64,000 nucleotides of DNA from Mariprofundus aestuarium (lineage in GTDB: Bacteria > Pseudomonadota > Zetaproteobacteria > Mariprofundales > Mariprofundaceae): NCBI RefSeq assembly GCF_002795805.1, contig NZ_CP018799.1:985001-1049000 (forward strand), given 5' to 3'. Below, piece after piece: positions 37,454-46,998 of this stretch. The position numbers and the translations under genes are program-made. Below the pieces are notes generated by a model. The model was not told the DNA's origin, did no database searches, and worked only from the letters and a program-made list of their open reading frames with translations. Positions within the stretch are counted from its first letter, which is position 1. Each line of letters begins with the position of its first letter.

Positions 37454-40333
37454 ATGAATCGAGCAAGGCATGTTTTTCGACTGGTCTGGGTGGCTGTGGC
37501 GCTGCTGCTGGCGGGTGGCGCATATGCTGCATCTCTTGAAAGGATCGAGGTTAACTCCCGCCTGGGAGAGATCTTCTATGCAGAAATCCCCCTCAATCTG
37601 GAGGCCGATGAACTGGTTTCCAAGGTTTATGTCGAAATTGCATCAGCCTCCGATTACAAGATTTTCGAGGTTTATCGCGACTCGGTTCTGCAGGGTATTC
37701 GCGCCAGTGTGGCCAGCGATGATCGAGGCACCCGTGTTGAACTCACTTCATCCAGCGAGATCAAATCACCGTTTTTTAACTTGATTGTAAAAGTGCGTCA
37801 TGGCCGTGTGGCTCACTTCAAGAAGTATCCTGTCTTCCTCGAGCTACCAAAAGCTGTCATCCATGCAGCAGAGATGTCGAAATCCTCAACAGCTCAACAA
37901 GCATCTCCGCAGGATGTTGCATCAACAGGCCAGGCTGTGGCGGCTGAAGATCAGCCTGCCTCCCGTGTTGAATATTTTGACGGTTGGGCCAGAACCAGCC
38001 GTTACGGGCCGATTGTGCGTGGCGATATGCTCTCGACAGTCGTTAATCGACTTAGCATCGACAAACGATATACGCTTTCCCAGGTGGCGGTCGCGCTTTT
38101 TGAGAAGAACAGGTCTAAGTTCAATAAAGACAATATTAACCTGATGTTGAAGGGCAGCTATCTTGATGTGCCGACTGCAGCTGAGGTCGAACGCCTCTCT
38201 GCCAGCGAGGCCTATAAGGTTTTTGAAAAGCATAATCAGCAGTGGAAAGCGTTGAAGCAGAAGCCAAGGTATGCCGCTGAGGCCGAGGCACAGCGTACCC
38301 GTTACTCAAAACGCGTTCATATCGGCAAGACGGCAGGTGGCGTTGCCTCTGCACCTGCAGTAGCAGTTGATGCTGCAACGGGCCAGGCTAAAAGTGAGGC
38401 TGCGACTGTCAGTGCCCAGGATGGAGCGGAGAGTGGAACCCTCACCGAAGAGGCGGTTGTTGCAGTAGATCATGCAGCTGTTCAACAGGCGGCTGCTGGA
38501 AAAGAGAGTGCCTTGCTGACAGAGCTTCAGGAGAACAATGAAATTCTGAAGCAGAAGCTTGAGCAGAGCGAAAAGAGAGTCGAACTGCTGAGCCAGAGTG
38601 TGGATGAGGGGGTTGCTGCAGCATCCAATGCCAAGGTTGCAAGGTTGGAGCTTCTGGTAGCCCGCATGCAGAAAGATCTGGAGAGTGCGAGAGCACAGGC
38701 AGCGCCTTCACAGGCAGGTGCTATGGACTGGATCGTCTGGGTTCTGGTCGGGCTGGTCATTATTCTGTTAATCGTTGTTGTGCTATTGATGCGCAGGGAA
38801 CCTGCCCATCCGGCTGAATCACAGGTTGCCCCGGGTGTCGCGGAAAATCCTGCTGCACTGGCGCAGGAAGCGGCGCCAGTCATGGATGTAGCTATGCAGG
38901 AGAGCGGTGAGGGAAAAACCGATGAGGCTGTTGAAACTTTCAACCTCTCTGAGGGTCTTTCCGATACAGATACTGCGGAGATGGTGCCTTTTGACTCATC
39001 TGCAATGGAGAGTGAATCGAATATTGACTACCTCTCCGAGGTTGATGTTTACATCCGTTATGGCATGGAAGAAGAGGCTATGCAGCAGCTGGAGATGGCA
39101 TTGGCTGCCCATCCGGACAATGTAGAAGCCCATATTCGTAAGGCTAAGCTGCTGCATGGTAAGGGCGATAGCGCAGGCTTTGATATGGCGAATTCTGCTG
39201 CTCTGGCTCTGCTCAGCGGTGCTGCGCTAGAGAAGTTCAATGCTGCAGTGAGTGAATGTTCTGAAACAGGTAAGAGTGCTGCTGTTGATGAAGTGGCTGA
39301 AGTTGATCTGGAAGAGAATAATGATGTGGCGCCTTCTGCAGCAGCAGAAGAAGCAGAAGAAGAAGAAGGGCCCATGCTGGATTATGATCTTTCAGGGATA
39401 GATGAATTGGAAGAAGAGCTCTCTGAGACAGATGACGCTGTTACAGAAGAGAACCTGCATGCCTCCAGTATGGATGACCTCTCCGAAGTGGACTGGTTGC
39501 GCGGCGCCTCGTTTGAGGATGAGATTGTAGCTGCTGATGAGGATGAAGCTGTCATACTGAACGTGGACGATGAGGAAGCAGCTACAATCGAATCAATTCT
39601 GGATGAATTTGAAGACGAAGGCTCAAATGAGATCTCTCTGGAGGGGGAATCGATTGATACAGAGCATACCGCCGAGCAGTTGCCGGAATCTGATGGCACG
39701 ATAGATCTTGCAGAGGTCGGTGGGACGCAGGAGCTGGACAACCTCTTCAATGCTTTCAGCGAGGAGACTGAGGCAGCACCGGAAGAGCTTCTCGTGGAAG
39801 AACCTGTGGCCCCTTCAGATCAAGATGCGCTGGATTTGGAAACGGAACTTACTGCAACTCAGCATCTTGATAACCTCCTTGGTGAATTCGATGATGAAGA
39901 TGATTTTCTGTTCGAGGTTGAAAAAGAAGCTGTATCCTCGTTTGAAGGAGACAGTGACCTTGACTCACCGGGGCAAGTACCTACGGATGAAGATATATTC
40001 GGGTCCACGCAGCATCTTGGCTCTCTGATGAGTGAATTTGCCGGAAACGAAGAGAATGGCGATCTGCTGGAGTTCGATGATGAGAGCGTGTTCGCGGATG
40101 CCTCTCTTTCAGAAGGGTCGACAGTAGAGGAAGTCGCCGGAGGTCATGATGCCACTCAGGAGTTTGATGAACTGCTTGGTAAATTGTCCGCCGAAAGTGG
40201 CTTGGAAGAGGGCAACGGAGAGGCAGAGGTGAGTCGTGAGGATGAAAATAGTCTTAGTGCGACTCAGGAACTGGATGATCTGCTGATCGACTTTGCTGAT
40301 GACGATGATGAGGAGAAGGATAAGAACGCCTGA
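37454..40333 (+). CDS. FimV/HubP-like polar membrane protein
   Basis: Family members organise cell poles, type IV pili and chemoreceptors. 959 residues: signal peptide (1-24), periplasmic FimV N-terminal domain (RIEVNSRLGEIFYAEIPLNL), a LysM-like segment near 180-240, a coiled coil near 360-415, one membrane helix (residues about 424-446, DWIVWVLVGLVIILLIVVVL), then a highly acidic cytoplasmic part. In it, DVYIRYGMEEEAMQQLEMAL is the TPR-like helical pair, and five repeats of the form TQxLxxLxxxF lie at 758, 802, 852, 901 and 937. GGAGGGAGC precedes the ATG. Confidence 0.87.
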   Translation: MNRARHVFRLVWVAVALLLAGGAYAASLERIEVNSRLGEIFYAEIPLNLEADELVSKVYVEIASASDYKIFEVYRDSVLQGIRASVASDDRGTRVELTSSSEIKSPFFNLIVKVRHGRVAHFKKYPVFLELPKAVIHAAEMSKSSTAQQASPQDVASTGQAVAAEDQPASRVEYFDGWARTSRYGPIVRGDMLSTVVNRLSIDKRYTLSQVAVALFEKNRSKFNKDNINLMLKGSYLDVPTAAEVERLSASEAYKVFEKHNQQWKALKQKPRYAAEAEAQRTRYSKRVHIGKTAGGVASAPAVAVDAATGQAKSEAATVSAQDGAESGTLTEEAVVAVDHAAVQQAAAGKESALLTELQENNEILKQKLEQSEKRVELLSQSVDEGVAAASNAKVARLELLVARMQKDLESARAQAAPSQAGAMDWIVWVLVGLVIILLIVVVLLMRREPAHPAESQVAPGVAENPAALAQEAAPVMDVAMQESGEGKTDEAVETFNLSEGLSDTDTAEMVPFDSSAMESESNIDYLSEVDVYIRYGMEEEAMQQLEMALAAHPDNVEAHIRKAKLLHGKGDSAGFDMANSAALALLSGAALEKFNAAVSECSETGKSAAVDEVAEVDLEENNDVAPSAAAEEAEEEEGPMLDYDLSGIDELEEELSETDDAVTEENLHASSMDDLSEVDWLRGASFEDEIVAADEDEAVILNVDDEEAATIESILDEFEDEGSNEISLEGESIDTEHTAEQLPESDGTIDLAEVGGTQELDNLFNAFSEETEAAPEELLVEEPVAPSDQDALDLETELTATQHLDNLLGEFDDEDDFLFEVEKEAVSSFEGDSDLDSPGQVPTDEDIFGSTQHLGSLMSEFAGNEENGDLLEFDDESVFADASLSEGSTVEEVAGGHDATQEFDELLGKLSAESGLEEGNGEAEVSREDENSLSATQELDDLLIDFADDDDEEKDKNA

Positions 40334-40353
40334 AGCTGTTGCAGGTCCGTCCA

Positions 40354-41064
40354 ATGCCAGCGAATAGAGGTTTGTTCTACACGATCCATCCGGTTTCAAG
40401 GTTTCTGCTTGGCCTGGCACTATTAAGTTTGGCAACAGTGGTTTCAGTCATTGGTTATGGTGTGCTGCTGGTGCTGCTCTCAGCCCTGTTCCTGCGATTT
40501 ATAGATGCTGACTGGAGCAGGGTAATTCGAACGCTAAGCCTGTTGCGCTGGTTTGTGATTCCCATTCTGATTCTACATGCATGTTTTTCGCCTGGGCGAT
40601 TTGTTTTCCCCGGACTGCCGCTGCCTTTGACATGGGAGGGCGTCACGCAGGGGATATACCTTTCCGTCCATCTTGCTGCCATGTTCTTTGCTGCGACTGC
40701 TCTGTTCCTCTGTCTGAATCGACGTGAGTGGTTTAAGGCCATATTAAGCCTGCCGGTCATCAACAGAGAGCTGGCAGTTTATGTGGTGATGATTGCACCA
40801 CTGCGAGGCAGTGTTGGTTGTATGTTGCAGCTGTTACGGCAGAAGTGGCAGTTGCGAAAAGGTTGGGTTGAATTCCCTTTGATTCTTGTTTCCGCATTTC
40901 GTTCCACGCTGGTGCTGGCTGCAGAGCACTCCCGCCAAATCTGGCTGCGCTGGCCTGTTCATCCATTGCTGGATGACCCGTTGCCGGTCAGTTCAAGCCT
41001 GATTGTGAACCTGTTGTGTGCGATTATTGGCGGATTTGGAGTAGTGATGGCATGGCAGATTTAA
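40354..41064 (+). CDS. EcfT/CbiQ-like membrane protein (orphan)
   Basis: A 236-residue protein with five or more membrane segments: an N-terminal helix pair (FLLGLALLSLATVVSVIGYG), LTWEGVTQGIYLSVHLAAMFF like the EcfT core, and a C-terminal region EFPLILVSAFRSTLVLAAEHSRQIWLRW similar in position to the EcfT coupling helix, though ARG motifs are not clear. The preferred start is ATG 40354; a TTG at 40339 is also open. No ECF ATPase or substrate-binding gene is near. It lies between fimV and truA and overlaps truA by 13 bp. Confidence 0.55.
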   Translation: MPANRGLFYTIHPVSRFLLGLALLSLATVVSVIGYGVLLVLLSALFLRFIDADWSRVIRTLSLLRWFVIPILILHACFSPGRFVFPGLPLPLTWEGVTQGIYLSVHLAAMFFAATALFLCLNRREWFKAILSLPVINRELAVYVVMIAPLRGSVGCMLQLLRQKWQLRKGWVEFPLILVSAFRSTLVLAAEHSRQIWLRWPVHPLLDDPLPVSSSLIVNLLCAIIGGFGVVMAWQI

Positions 41065-41852
41065 ACGTGGAGAAACAGCGCATCGCAATGGCGGTGGAGT
41101 TTGATGGCAGCGCATTTCACGGTTGGCAGAAGCAGGATAATGCGGCCTCTGTGCAGGCTGAACTGCAGGCTGCACTGGCAGCTATTGAAGGAGATTCGGT
41201 TGTTACGGTTGCTGCGGGTCGCACTGACAGCGGCGTCCATGCAGAGGCGATACTGGTGCATGGGGATGTCTCAGCAGCGCGCTGGCAACGCTCGCATCTG
41301 GCGTACCTGCATGGGCTCAACAGCAAGCTTCCGGATACGGTCAGGGTTATTGGCGTGAAAGCTGTTAAGCCAGATTTCCATGCGCGCTTCGACTGCAGGG
41401 AGCGCGCTTATCGTTATCAGATTTGGAATCGTAATACGCTATCCGCTATTCACCGCTGGCGGCACTGGTGGATGCCCAGAGAACTGGATGTGCAAGTGAT
41501 GCAGGAGGCTGCATCATACTGTCTTGGTACGCATGATTTCAGTTCCCTGCGTGCATCAGGTTGCCAGGCCGCGCATGCAACCCGAACGATCAACAGACTG
41601 GAGATTAGAAAAACCGGTGATGCCATCGAGATCGAAGTGGCGGCTGATGCCTTTCTCTATCACATGGTTCGCAACCTGGTGGGAAACCTTGTCGAAGTAG
41701 GGGTGGGGAAGCAGAGCCCCGATGGGTTCAGGGAGCTGCTGGCTATGTGTGATCGCAGCAAAGGTGCCGCAACTGCGCCTGCCCACGGTCTCTACTTTAT
41801 TGATGCGGTTTATGACGGCTTCAGCTCCCGTGAACTGATTGGTCGCAGCTGA
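41052..41852 (+). CDS. truA: tRNA pseudouridine(38-40) synthase
   Basis: Modifies positions 38-40 of tRNA. 266 residues: AVEFDGSAFHGWQKQ, the active Asp in AAGRTDSGVHAEA, LPDTVRVIGVKAV, and FLYHMVRNLVGNLVEVG. ATG 41052 is used; it overlaps the preceding stop by 13 bp. It is convergent with the hybrid kinase, two bases between stops. Confidence 0.95.
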   Translation: MADLNVEKQRIAMAVEFDGSAFHGWQKQDNAASVQAELQAALAAIEGDSVVTVAAGRTDSGVHAEAILVHGDVSAARWQRSHLAYLHGLNSKLPDTVRVIGVKAVKPDFHARFDCRERAYRYQIWNRNTLSAIHRWRHWWMPRELDVQVMQEAASYCLGTHDFSSLRASGCQAAHATRTINRLEIRKTGDAIEIEVAADAFLYHMVRNLVGNLVEVGVGKQSPDGFRELLAMCDRSKGAATAPAHGLYFIDAVYDGFSSRELIGRS

Positions 41853-41854
41853 AC

Positions 41855-44023
41855 TCAGTCCGAGCTTAACAGTGATGCCTGGGCGATGGCTTCACTAATA
41901 CCATCTTTGAGTTTAAGTAACGTGACGGGTTTGTTGATGAGTGTAACACCATAGTTGCCGACCCTTTGCAGCTGCTCATCCTCACCATATGCTGTGACCA
42001 TCAGAATAGGGATGGTCGAATGCGTTTTTCTGATCGCCTCGACCAGCTCCAGTCCATCCTTTCCGGGCATGCGATAATCAGTAACGACCAAGTCGAACTG
42101 ATGCTGTTTATCCTCAAACAGGGTGAGTGCGGCATCTGCGGATTCTGCAGGCGTTGTCGTATGGCCTATGCGGGAGAGGATGGCCTGATGAATTTGCAGA
42201 ATATCAGGCATGTCATCGACAACAAGAATGTGCTGTGAAGGTATCTCTGCTGATAGGCTGGCAGTGCTACTGCTGCCAGGCTCTATCTCAGTAAGCGGAG
42301 CAGGGGTTTTAATCGCTTCAGATATATATGGCGGAATGCAGACACGGACCGTTGTTTTTTGTTCTCCGGCTGGCGATGAAACATCAATACTGCCGTGGTG
42401 CAGCTTGACGATGCGTTGAATCATGGTCAGGCCAAGGCCCGTGCCTCCCTCGTCTGCCCTGGAGGTCCAGAACGGCTTGAATACCATCGCTATATTCTCG
42501 TCACTGATGCCCGCTCCATTATCAGTGACGGTAATGCAAAATGCCTCCTTGCCTGTTGTGTCCTGGCCGCTGACCTCCACCTCGATAAGACCTGAGTCGA
42601 CGATAGCCTGCATCGAGTTGTTGATCAGGTTGAGGAGAATCTGTTCGATCTCAACAACAGAGATGGCAACGTCGGGCAGTGGCTCCCTGATATTGCTGAT
42701 TAAACGTACCTTGTGCGGAAGCTGCAGACGGGCAAGGGCGATAATATTCCCCAGCGGCAGAGAAAGTTCTTCGCCTTTCGTGCAACCTCGGGATTGGTCG
42801 TGGTTCCTGTTGCTTCTGCTCAGCTTCAACAGGTGGGTAATCAGGTCAGAGCCGCGCTCTCCAGCTGCAATAATGGTTTCGATCTGCTGTTTTTCAGCCT
42901 CATCATCACTGTTCATTTGCAGCACTTCGGCATTGCCTATCATATTGGTCAGCACGTTCCTGAAGTCGTGAACAATGCCTGCGACAAGCGTGGACATATA
43001 CCCGTGCCGGTGCACCACCTCCAGCTGTTCCTGCAGGGTTTCTCGCTCGGTGATATCGAGGAGAAAACAGACACCGATCCAGCGGTCGCGCCAGCGCATG
43101 CGGATAGCCTTAACCATCAGTTTGAGTATCCGGCCAGATCCGTCCCTGCCCCTGATATATGTGGAGAGCGGTAGCTGGGGTTCCTTGTGCCCCTGTTCGC
43201 GGAAAGCTGAAGAACAGAATTTATGCATCTCTTCACTATCCTCTGGAAGTACCAGAAGATCTGTGGATTGGCCGATAATGTCACTTTGGGTTTTATTAAA
43301 TAGCTTATAAACGGCTGCATTGGCATAGAGGAGGCGGATGCCAAACTTGCTGTTCAGTTCATAGGTGAAGACAGGCAGTGGTCCCTTGTCGATCAGCTGG
43401 AAAGAACTCTGTTCGGCCACGTTTTTATCGTCGATTGCCTTTTCAACCTTTTTAACGATCAGGTAGGCGAACAGAGGTACAGCAAAGAGGGTGAATATCT
43501 GCCAGCTGAACAGGGTATAATCGATCGCAAGTTGCAACGTGTAATGTCCATAGGCGGTTGTGCATAGCATGCCGACCAAGCATGAAACCTGAGCATAAAT
43601 AAGCAGGGGGTTGCCGAAGCGAAGACCATTGCCGATAATGATTGGTAAGAGCATGAAATAGACGCCGCTTGAGTGACCGCCATCGATCAGCATACCGAAT
43701 GAAACGATCATCACATCAAGAATTGGGTAGGCCAGGCTGCCAACGATGGTGAAGGGGCGGTGGCGAAGCCTTATCAGTGCTATCGAATTCAACATGAAAT
43801 AGAGAGCGGCGAAAGAGAGTGCCTCTAGCTTGTAGTATTCGAAGTACTCCCCGTGAAGGATTATATATGTAAGGCTGGCTATGGTTAGCAGGATGCGCGA
43901 CTTGGTCTGCTGAAGCTGCAGTTCGGCAAGGGGTTTGCTGTCCGTATACGCTTCGTTCTGAATCCATGTTGCGAATCTTTTGAAGTTTTGCACGAGCCCT
44001 CCACCCATAGTTGTTGCTTGCAT
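41855..44023 (-). CDS. Hybrid histidine kinase with multi-pass membrane N-terminus and receiver
   Basis: 722 residues. The first 190 contain about six hydrophobic helices (sensor of unknown ligand). Then a PAS domain (VFTYELNSKFGIRLLYANAAV) near 205-330, HisKA with His352 in GIVHDFRNVLTNMIGNAE, HATPase (NLINNSMQAI, DNGAGIS, GTGLGLTMI), and a receiver with Asp649 (VVTDYRMPGKDG). The HDFRN form of the H-box is like NtrB and soluble hybrid kinases. No response regulator gene is adjacent, so it is probably an orphan kinase. Confidence 0.9.
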   Translation of the reverse strand: MQATTMGGGLVQNFKRFATWIQNEAYTDSKPLAELQLQQTKSRILLTIASLTYIILHGEYFEYYKLEALSFAALYFMLNSIALIRLRHRPFTIVGSLAYPILDVMIVSFGMLIDGGHSSGVYFMLLPIIIGNGLRFGNPLLIYAQVSCLVGMLCTTAYGHYTLQLAIDYTLFSWQIFTLFAVPLFAYLIVKKVEKAIDDKNVAEQSSFQLIDKGPLPVFTYELNSKFGIRLLYANAAVYKLFNKTQSDIIGQSTDLLVLPEDSEEMHKFCSSAFREQGHKEPQLPLSTYIRGRDGSGRILKLMVKAIRMRWRDRWIGVCFLLDITERETLQEQLEVVHRHGYMSTLVAGIVHDFRNVLTNMIGNAEVLQMNSDDEAEKQQIETIIAAGERGSDLITHLLKLSRSNRNHDQSRGCTKGEELSLPLGNIIALARLQLPHKVRLISNIREPLPDVAISVVEIEQILLNLINNSMQAIVDSGLIEVEVSGQDTTGKEAFCITVTDNGAGISDENIAMVFKPFWTSRADEGGTGLGLTMIQRIVKLHHGSIDVSSPAGEQKTTVRVCIPPYISEAIKTPAPLTEIEPGSSSTASLSAEIPSQHILVVDDMPDILQIHQAILSRIGHTTTPAESADAALTLFEDKQHQFDLVVTDYRMPGKDGLELVEAIRKTHSTIPILMVTAYGEDEQLQRVGNYGVTLINKPVTLLKLKDGISEAIAQASLLSSD

Positions 44024-44196
44024 CAGGGAGCCGCCTCATCTGCTTCCTGACTAACGAGTGTAGTTTAATTCCATGCTGCTGCAAGGTGCCTGGGGAAAGC
44101 TGAAAATATTTCGGCGTACTTTTTCAATCATACTTGATATGGTTCGCGAACCGATCAGGCTGACTCTAACGGGATCGGCTGTTTCAGGAGTGATGA

Positions 44197-44970
44197 GTGT
44201 TATATGTAGCAGTGCGGGCCGCCAGACGGGCAGGGGATTTGATTGCCAGAGCATTTGATGAGCGTGATGACATCAAAGTGCATCAGAAAACCGATCGGGA
44301 TTATGTTACCGACGTGGACCAGCGTGCGGAGGCACTGATTCTCAGGGAGATTACCCAGCACTATCCCGATCACGGCATCGTTGCTGAAGAGTCTGCTAAA
44401 CGAGTGAATCCCGATGCATCCATACAGTGGTATATTGATCCACTCGATGGTACGACCAACTTTATTCACGGCTATCCGCATTTTGCCGTCTCTATTTCTG
44501 CATGGAAAGATGGCAAGCCACTGCTGGCAGTGGTTCATGACCCCATTCGCGATGAAACGTTCGAAGCCAAAAACGGTGGCGGTGCATTTGTAAATCGTCG
44601 GCGGTTGCGTGTGAACAGTGAAAAGAGGTTGAGCCATGCCCTGTTTGCTTCAGGTATGCCCTCCTATCAGCGGGAGCATATCGATCTGTTCCAAAGGCGC
44701 ATGGATCTCTGTATGCGCTCGATGGACGGGTATCGCCGCGGTGGTTCCGCTGCGCTTGATCTTGCCTATGTGGCAGCAGGACGCCTTGATGTTTACTGGG
44801 AGGCGGGTCTGAGGCCCTGGGATATTGCAGCGGGTTACCTTCTGGTTCAGGAGGCCGGTGGTATGGCGACAGATATCAATGGCGCAACCATCGATCTTGA
44901 GAAGGGTGATATTCTCGCCTCCAATTCACATCTGCATGGAGATGTTTGCAAGCTGCTCAAGTCGGCTTAA
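44197..44970 (+). CDS. suhB: Inositol-1-monophosphatase family protein
   Basis: 257 residues. Motifs of the Mg-dependent phosphatase fold: VAEESAKRVN (metal-binding Glu), WYIDPLDGTTNFIHGYPHFAVSI (motif A), and LRPWDIAAGYLLVQEAGG (motif B). The start is GTG 44197, with AGGAG ending six bases upstream. SuhB in enterobacteria also acts in rRNA antitermination; here only the enzyme fold is visible. It is convergent with lptG, stops overlapping by four bases. Confidence 0.92.
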   Translation: MLYVAVRAARRAGDLIARAFDERDDIKVHQKTDRDYVTDVDQRAEALILREITQHYPDHGIVAEESAKRVNPDASIQWYIDPLDGTTNFIHGYPHFAVSISAWKDGKPLLAVVHDPIRDETFEAKNGGGAFVNRRRLRVNSEKRLSHALFASGMPSYQREHIDLFQRRMDLCMRSMDGYRRGGSAALDLAYVAAGRLDVYWEAGLRPWDIAAGYLLVQEAGGMATDINGATIDLEKGDILASNSHLHGDVCKLLKSA

Positions 44971-46025
44971 TGGCCTTCCCGTTTAAGTAGCAGGAACATA
45001 CCCAACCCTCCGAAAACAAGGGTGGGTAACCATGCAGCATAGGCCGGAGGAATCCGTTCGCTACCGGCCAGCAGGTTTCCTGCATTGCCAATCACATAAA
45101 ACAGTAGCCCAAGTGAAATAGCAGAAACGATGCCCCAAGACATCTTACTGTTACGGCTGCCGGTGTGCAGGCAGAGGGCGGTTGCAAGAATGACCATCAG
45201 CAGGCACGCCAGCGGAGCAGCGAACTTTCTGTGCAGAGCATAGGTGTAAGAGCCGGTGGTTAGTCCGGCATGCTCAAGGTCTGAAATGTAGTGGTAGAGC
45301 TCGGAGACGTGCATGTGGCGGGGTTTAGGGAGTTCAGCGGTTTCCGGTCCGATCGCCGAATTAAGGGTCATCTTCTCCAGCTTCTCGTGAAGCATGCCGT
45401 GTTCGGAAGAGGGCTTGGTAATGTGGACGTCAGACATCTGCCACTGCTGGTTTGAATAGTTGGCGCTGGCGGCATCGATGCGTTTTAGCCAGCCTCCCTG
45501 ACTGTCAGTTTCCAGAATAATAATAGCAAATTTACTCTCTTTTAATGGCGTCAGCCGGAAAAAACGCTGCCCGTCCTTTAGCCACTGGACGCCTTGGCTA
45601 GCACTCTTTTTCTGCTGGATGTGTACATTTTCAATGACATCCAGACGTTTGTTGGTAACTGGAGTGATCCACTCGCCAATAAGGAAACTTAGTGCTGAGG
45701 CAAGAAAGGCGACTGCAAGCAGTGGCATCAGCAGTTTGTTGATACCGAGACCTGCTGCCCTGATGGCAACCATCTCATGGTTGCGGGAGAGTTCGATCAG
45801 GTAAATGCTGGCTCCGATGAGTACGATGATCGGCATAAACTCACTGATCATAAATGGAATCTTCAGCAGCAGGTATTCGACCATCAGCCCACCATCCAGA
45901 CCGTGGCCGAGATAACGGGCTTTATCGAAGCTCTCAATAATCACATATATGGACAGCAGGGCTGCCAGAGTGACCAGGGCGCGGCTCATGCAGCCGGAAA
46001 AAATCCATCTGAATATGACAGGCAT
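44967..46025 (-). CDS. lptG: LptF/LptG-family permease of the LPS export ABC transporter
   Basis: 352 residues: three N-terminal membrane helices, a periplasmic beta-jellyroll domain (about 110-260; GQRFFRLTPLKESKFAIIILE), and three C-terminal helices (HRKFAAPLACLLMVILATALCL). The R-N-HEMVAIRAAG element of LptG is present (LSRNHEMVAIRAAGLGI). LptF, its usual neighbour, is not here. It probably forms the lipopolysaccharide-extracting inner-membrane complex with LptB. Confidence 0.88.
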   Translation of the reverse strand: MPVIFRWIFSGCMSRALVTLAALLSIYVIIESFDKARYLGHGLDGGLMVEYLLLKIPFMISEFMPIIVLIGASIYLIELSRNHEMVAIRAAGLGINKLLMPLLAVAFLASALSFLIGEWITPVTNKRLDVIENVHIQQKKSASQGVQWLKDGQRFFRLTPLKESKFAIIILETDSQGGWLKRIDAASANYSNQQWQMSDVHITKPSSEHGMLHEKLEKMTLNSAIGPETAELPKPRHMHVSELYHYISDLEHAGLTTGSYTYALHRKFAAPLACLLMVILATALCLHTGSRNSKMSWGIVSAISLGLLFYVIGNAGNLLAGSERIPPAYAAWLPTLVFGGLGMFLLLKREGH

Positions 46026-46248
46026 GGGGAAAGACTAAGCAGCTGTTACGGTCAGGGGAAGAAATCAATGCGTGTTCATGAAGCCCATTAGGTTCATCGG
46101 TAGTAATTGCAGGCTTTTCTCTTTTCAGGTGAGAACTAAGATTGGTAAATCCTGTTGTCACGACTCGATGAATAACAACCCTTGGTTTTGAACATTTTTT
46201 ACTTTCCTGTTTAAATACAGGTGCAAGGTTCTGTGTTTGCGGGGAAAC

Positions 46249-46257
46249 TGTTACACT
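46249..46257 (+). promoter_or_regulatory. Extended -10 promoter upstream of pyrE
   Basis: TGTTACACT is an extended -10 (TGn plus TACACT) about 65 bp before the pyrE start; the -35 match is poor. The gap 46026-46321 (296 bp) holds nothing else recognisable apart from a ten-codon leader reading frame. Confidence 0.4.
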
Positions 46258-46288
46258 CGCGCAAATTTTTACAGGCGGTAGCTTTTTT

Positions 46289-46321
46289 ATGGCGACTGAG
46301 CTGACATATAAGGATACATAA
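46289..46321 (+). CDS. Possible ten-codon leader peptide before pyrE
   Basis: ATG with ten codons, then TAA directly abutting the pyrE ATG (46322). The peptide is MATELTYKDT. The upstream ribosome site is weak, and no attenuator hairpin follows. Real leaders control pyrE in enterobacteria, but this arrangement could be chance. Confidence 0.2.
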   Translation: MATELTYKDT

Positions 46322-46903
46322 ATGAACGAGAACGAGATTCTGGCAATGTATGAAGATGCGGGTGCACTGTTAAATGGGCACTTTATCCTCTCAAGTGGCA
46401 GGCACTCTGCCCGCTACCTGCAGTCGGCACTGGTGCTGATGAATATCGATAATGCTACAGCTCTGGCTGGTGAACTGATCACCAAGGTGGATGCGGATGA
46501 GATCGATATGGTGGTTGCGCCTGCGATTGGCGGTTTGGTGATTGGCCAGGAGGTTGCACGCCTGCTGCGCAAGCCGTTTATCTTCACCGAGCGCAAAGAG
46601 GGTGAAATGCAGATGCGCCGTGGATTCTCGATTCCGGAGGGTGCAAAGCTGCTGGTTGTTGAAGATGTGATTACCACTGGTGGTTCGGTGCGCGAATGCA
46701 TGGCTGTTGTGCGCGAACATGGTGGTGAGCCGGTGAAGGTGCTGGCCGTCGTAGACCGTGCGCCGGATGCCGAGGGTCGCTTTGATGTGCCTTTTGCAAC
46801 AGCGATCAGCCTGAGTGTTGAAACCTATGCTGCAGATGACTGTCCGATGTGCAGCGAAGGTCTGCTGCCACCGGTTAAACCGGGAAGCAGGGGTGCAGCC
46901 TGA
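46322..46903 (+). CDS. pyrE: Orotate phosphoribosyltransferase
   Basis: Makes orotidine monophosphate from orotate and PRPP. 193 residues: GHFILSSGRHSARYLQSA at the N-terminus, TERKEGEMQMRRGF (catalytic loop), and the PRPP motif VVEDVITTGGSVRE. It ends with a short Cys-containing C-terminal segment. AAGGA precedes the ATG. It is the first of a long plus-strand run with rnj and ftsK. Confidence 0.94.
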   Translation: MNENEILAMYEDAGALLNGHFILSSGRHSARYLQSALVLMNIDNATALAGELITKVDADEIDMVVAPAIGGLVIGQEVARLLRKPFIFTERKEGEMQMRRGFSIPEGAKLLVVEDVITTGGSVRECMAVVREHGGEPVKVLAVVDRAPDAEGRFDVPFATAISLSVETYAADDCPMCSEGLLPPVKPGSRGAA

Positions 46904-46998
46904 AACAGGCAGTCCCGATAAAGGCGCTTGTGATCAAGGGCACGGCAGTTTGGCCGTTGCCTGTTACGTTTGTCCCTCGGTCAATATAAGGAGTTTAA

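Noticed and set aside
46904-46998. Riboswitch or terminator before rnj
   Set aside because: A bulged stem (GGCACGGC with GGCCGTTGCC) exists, but it has no T-run and no recognisable riboswitch core.
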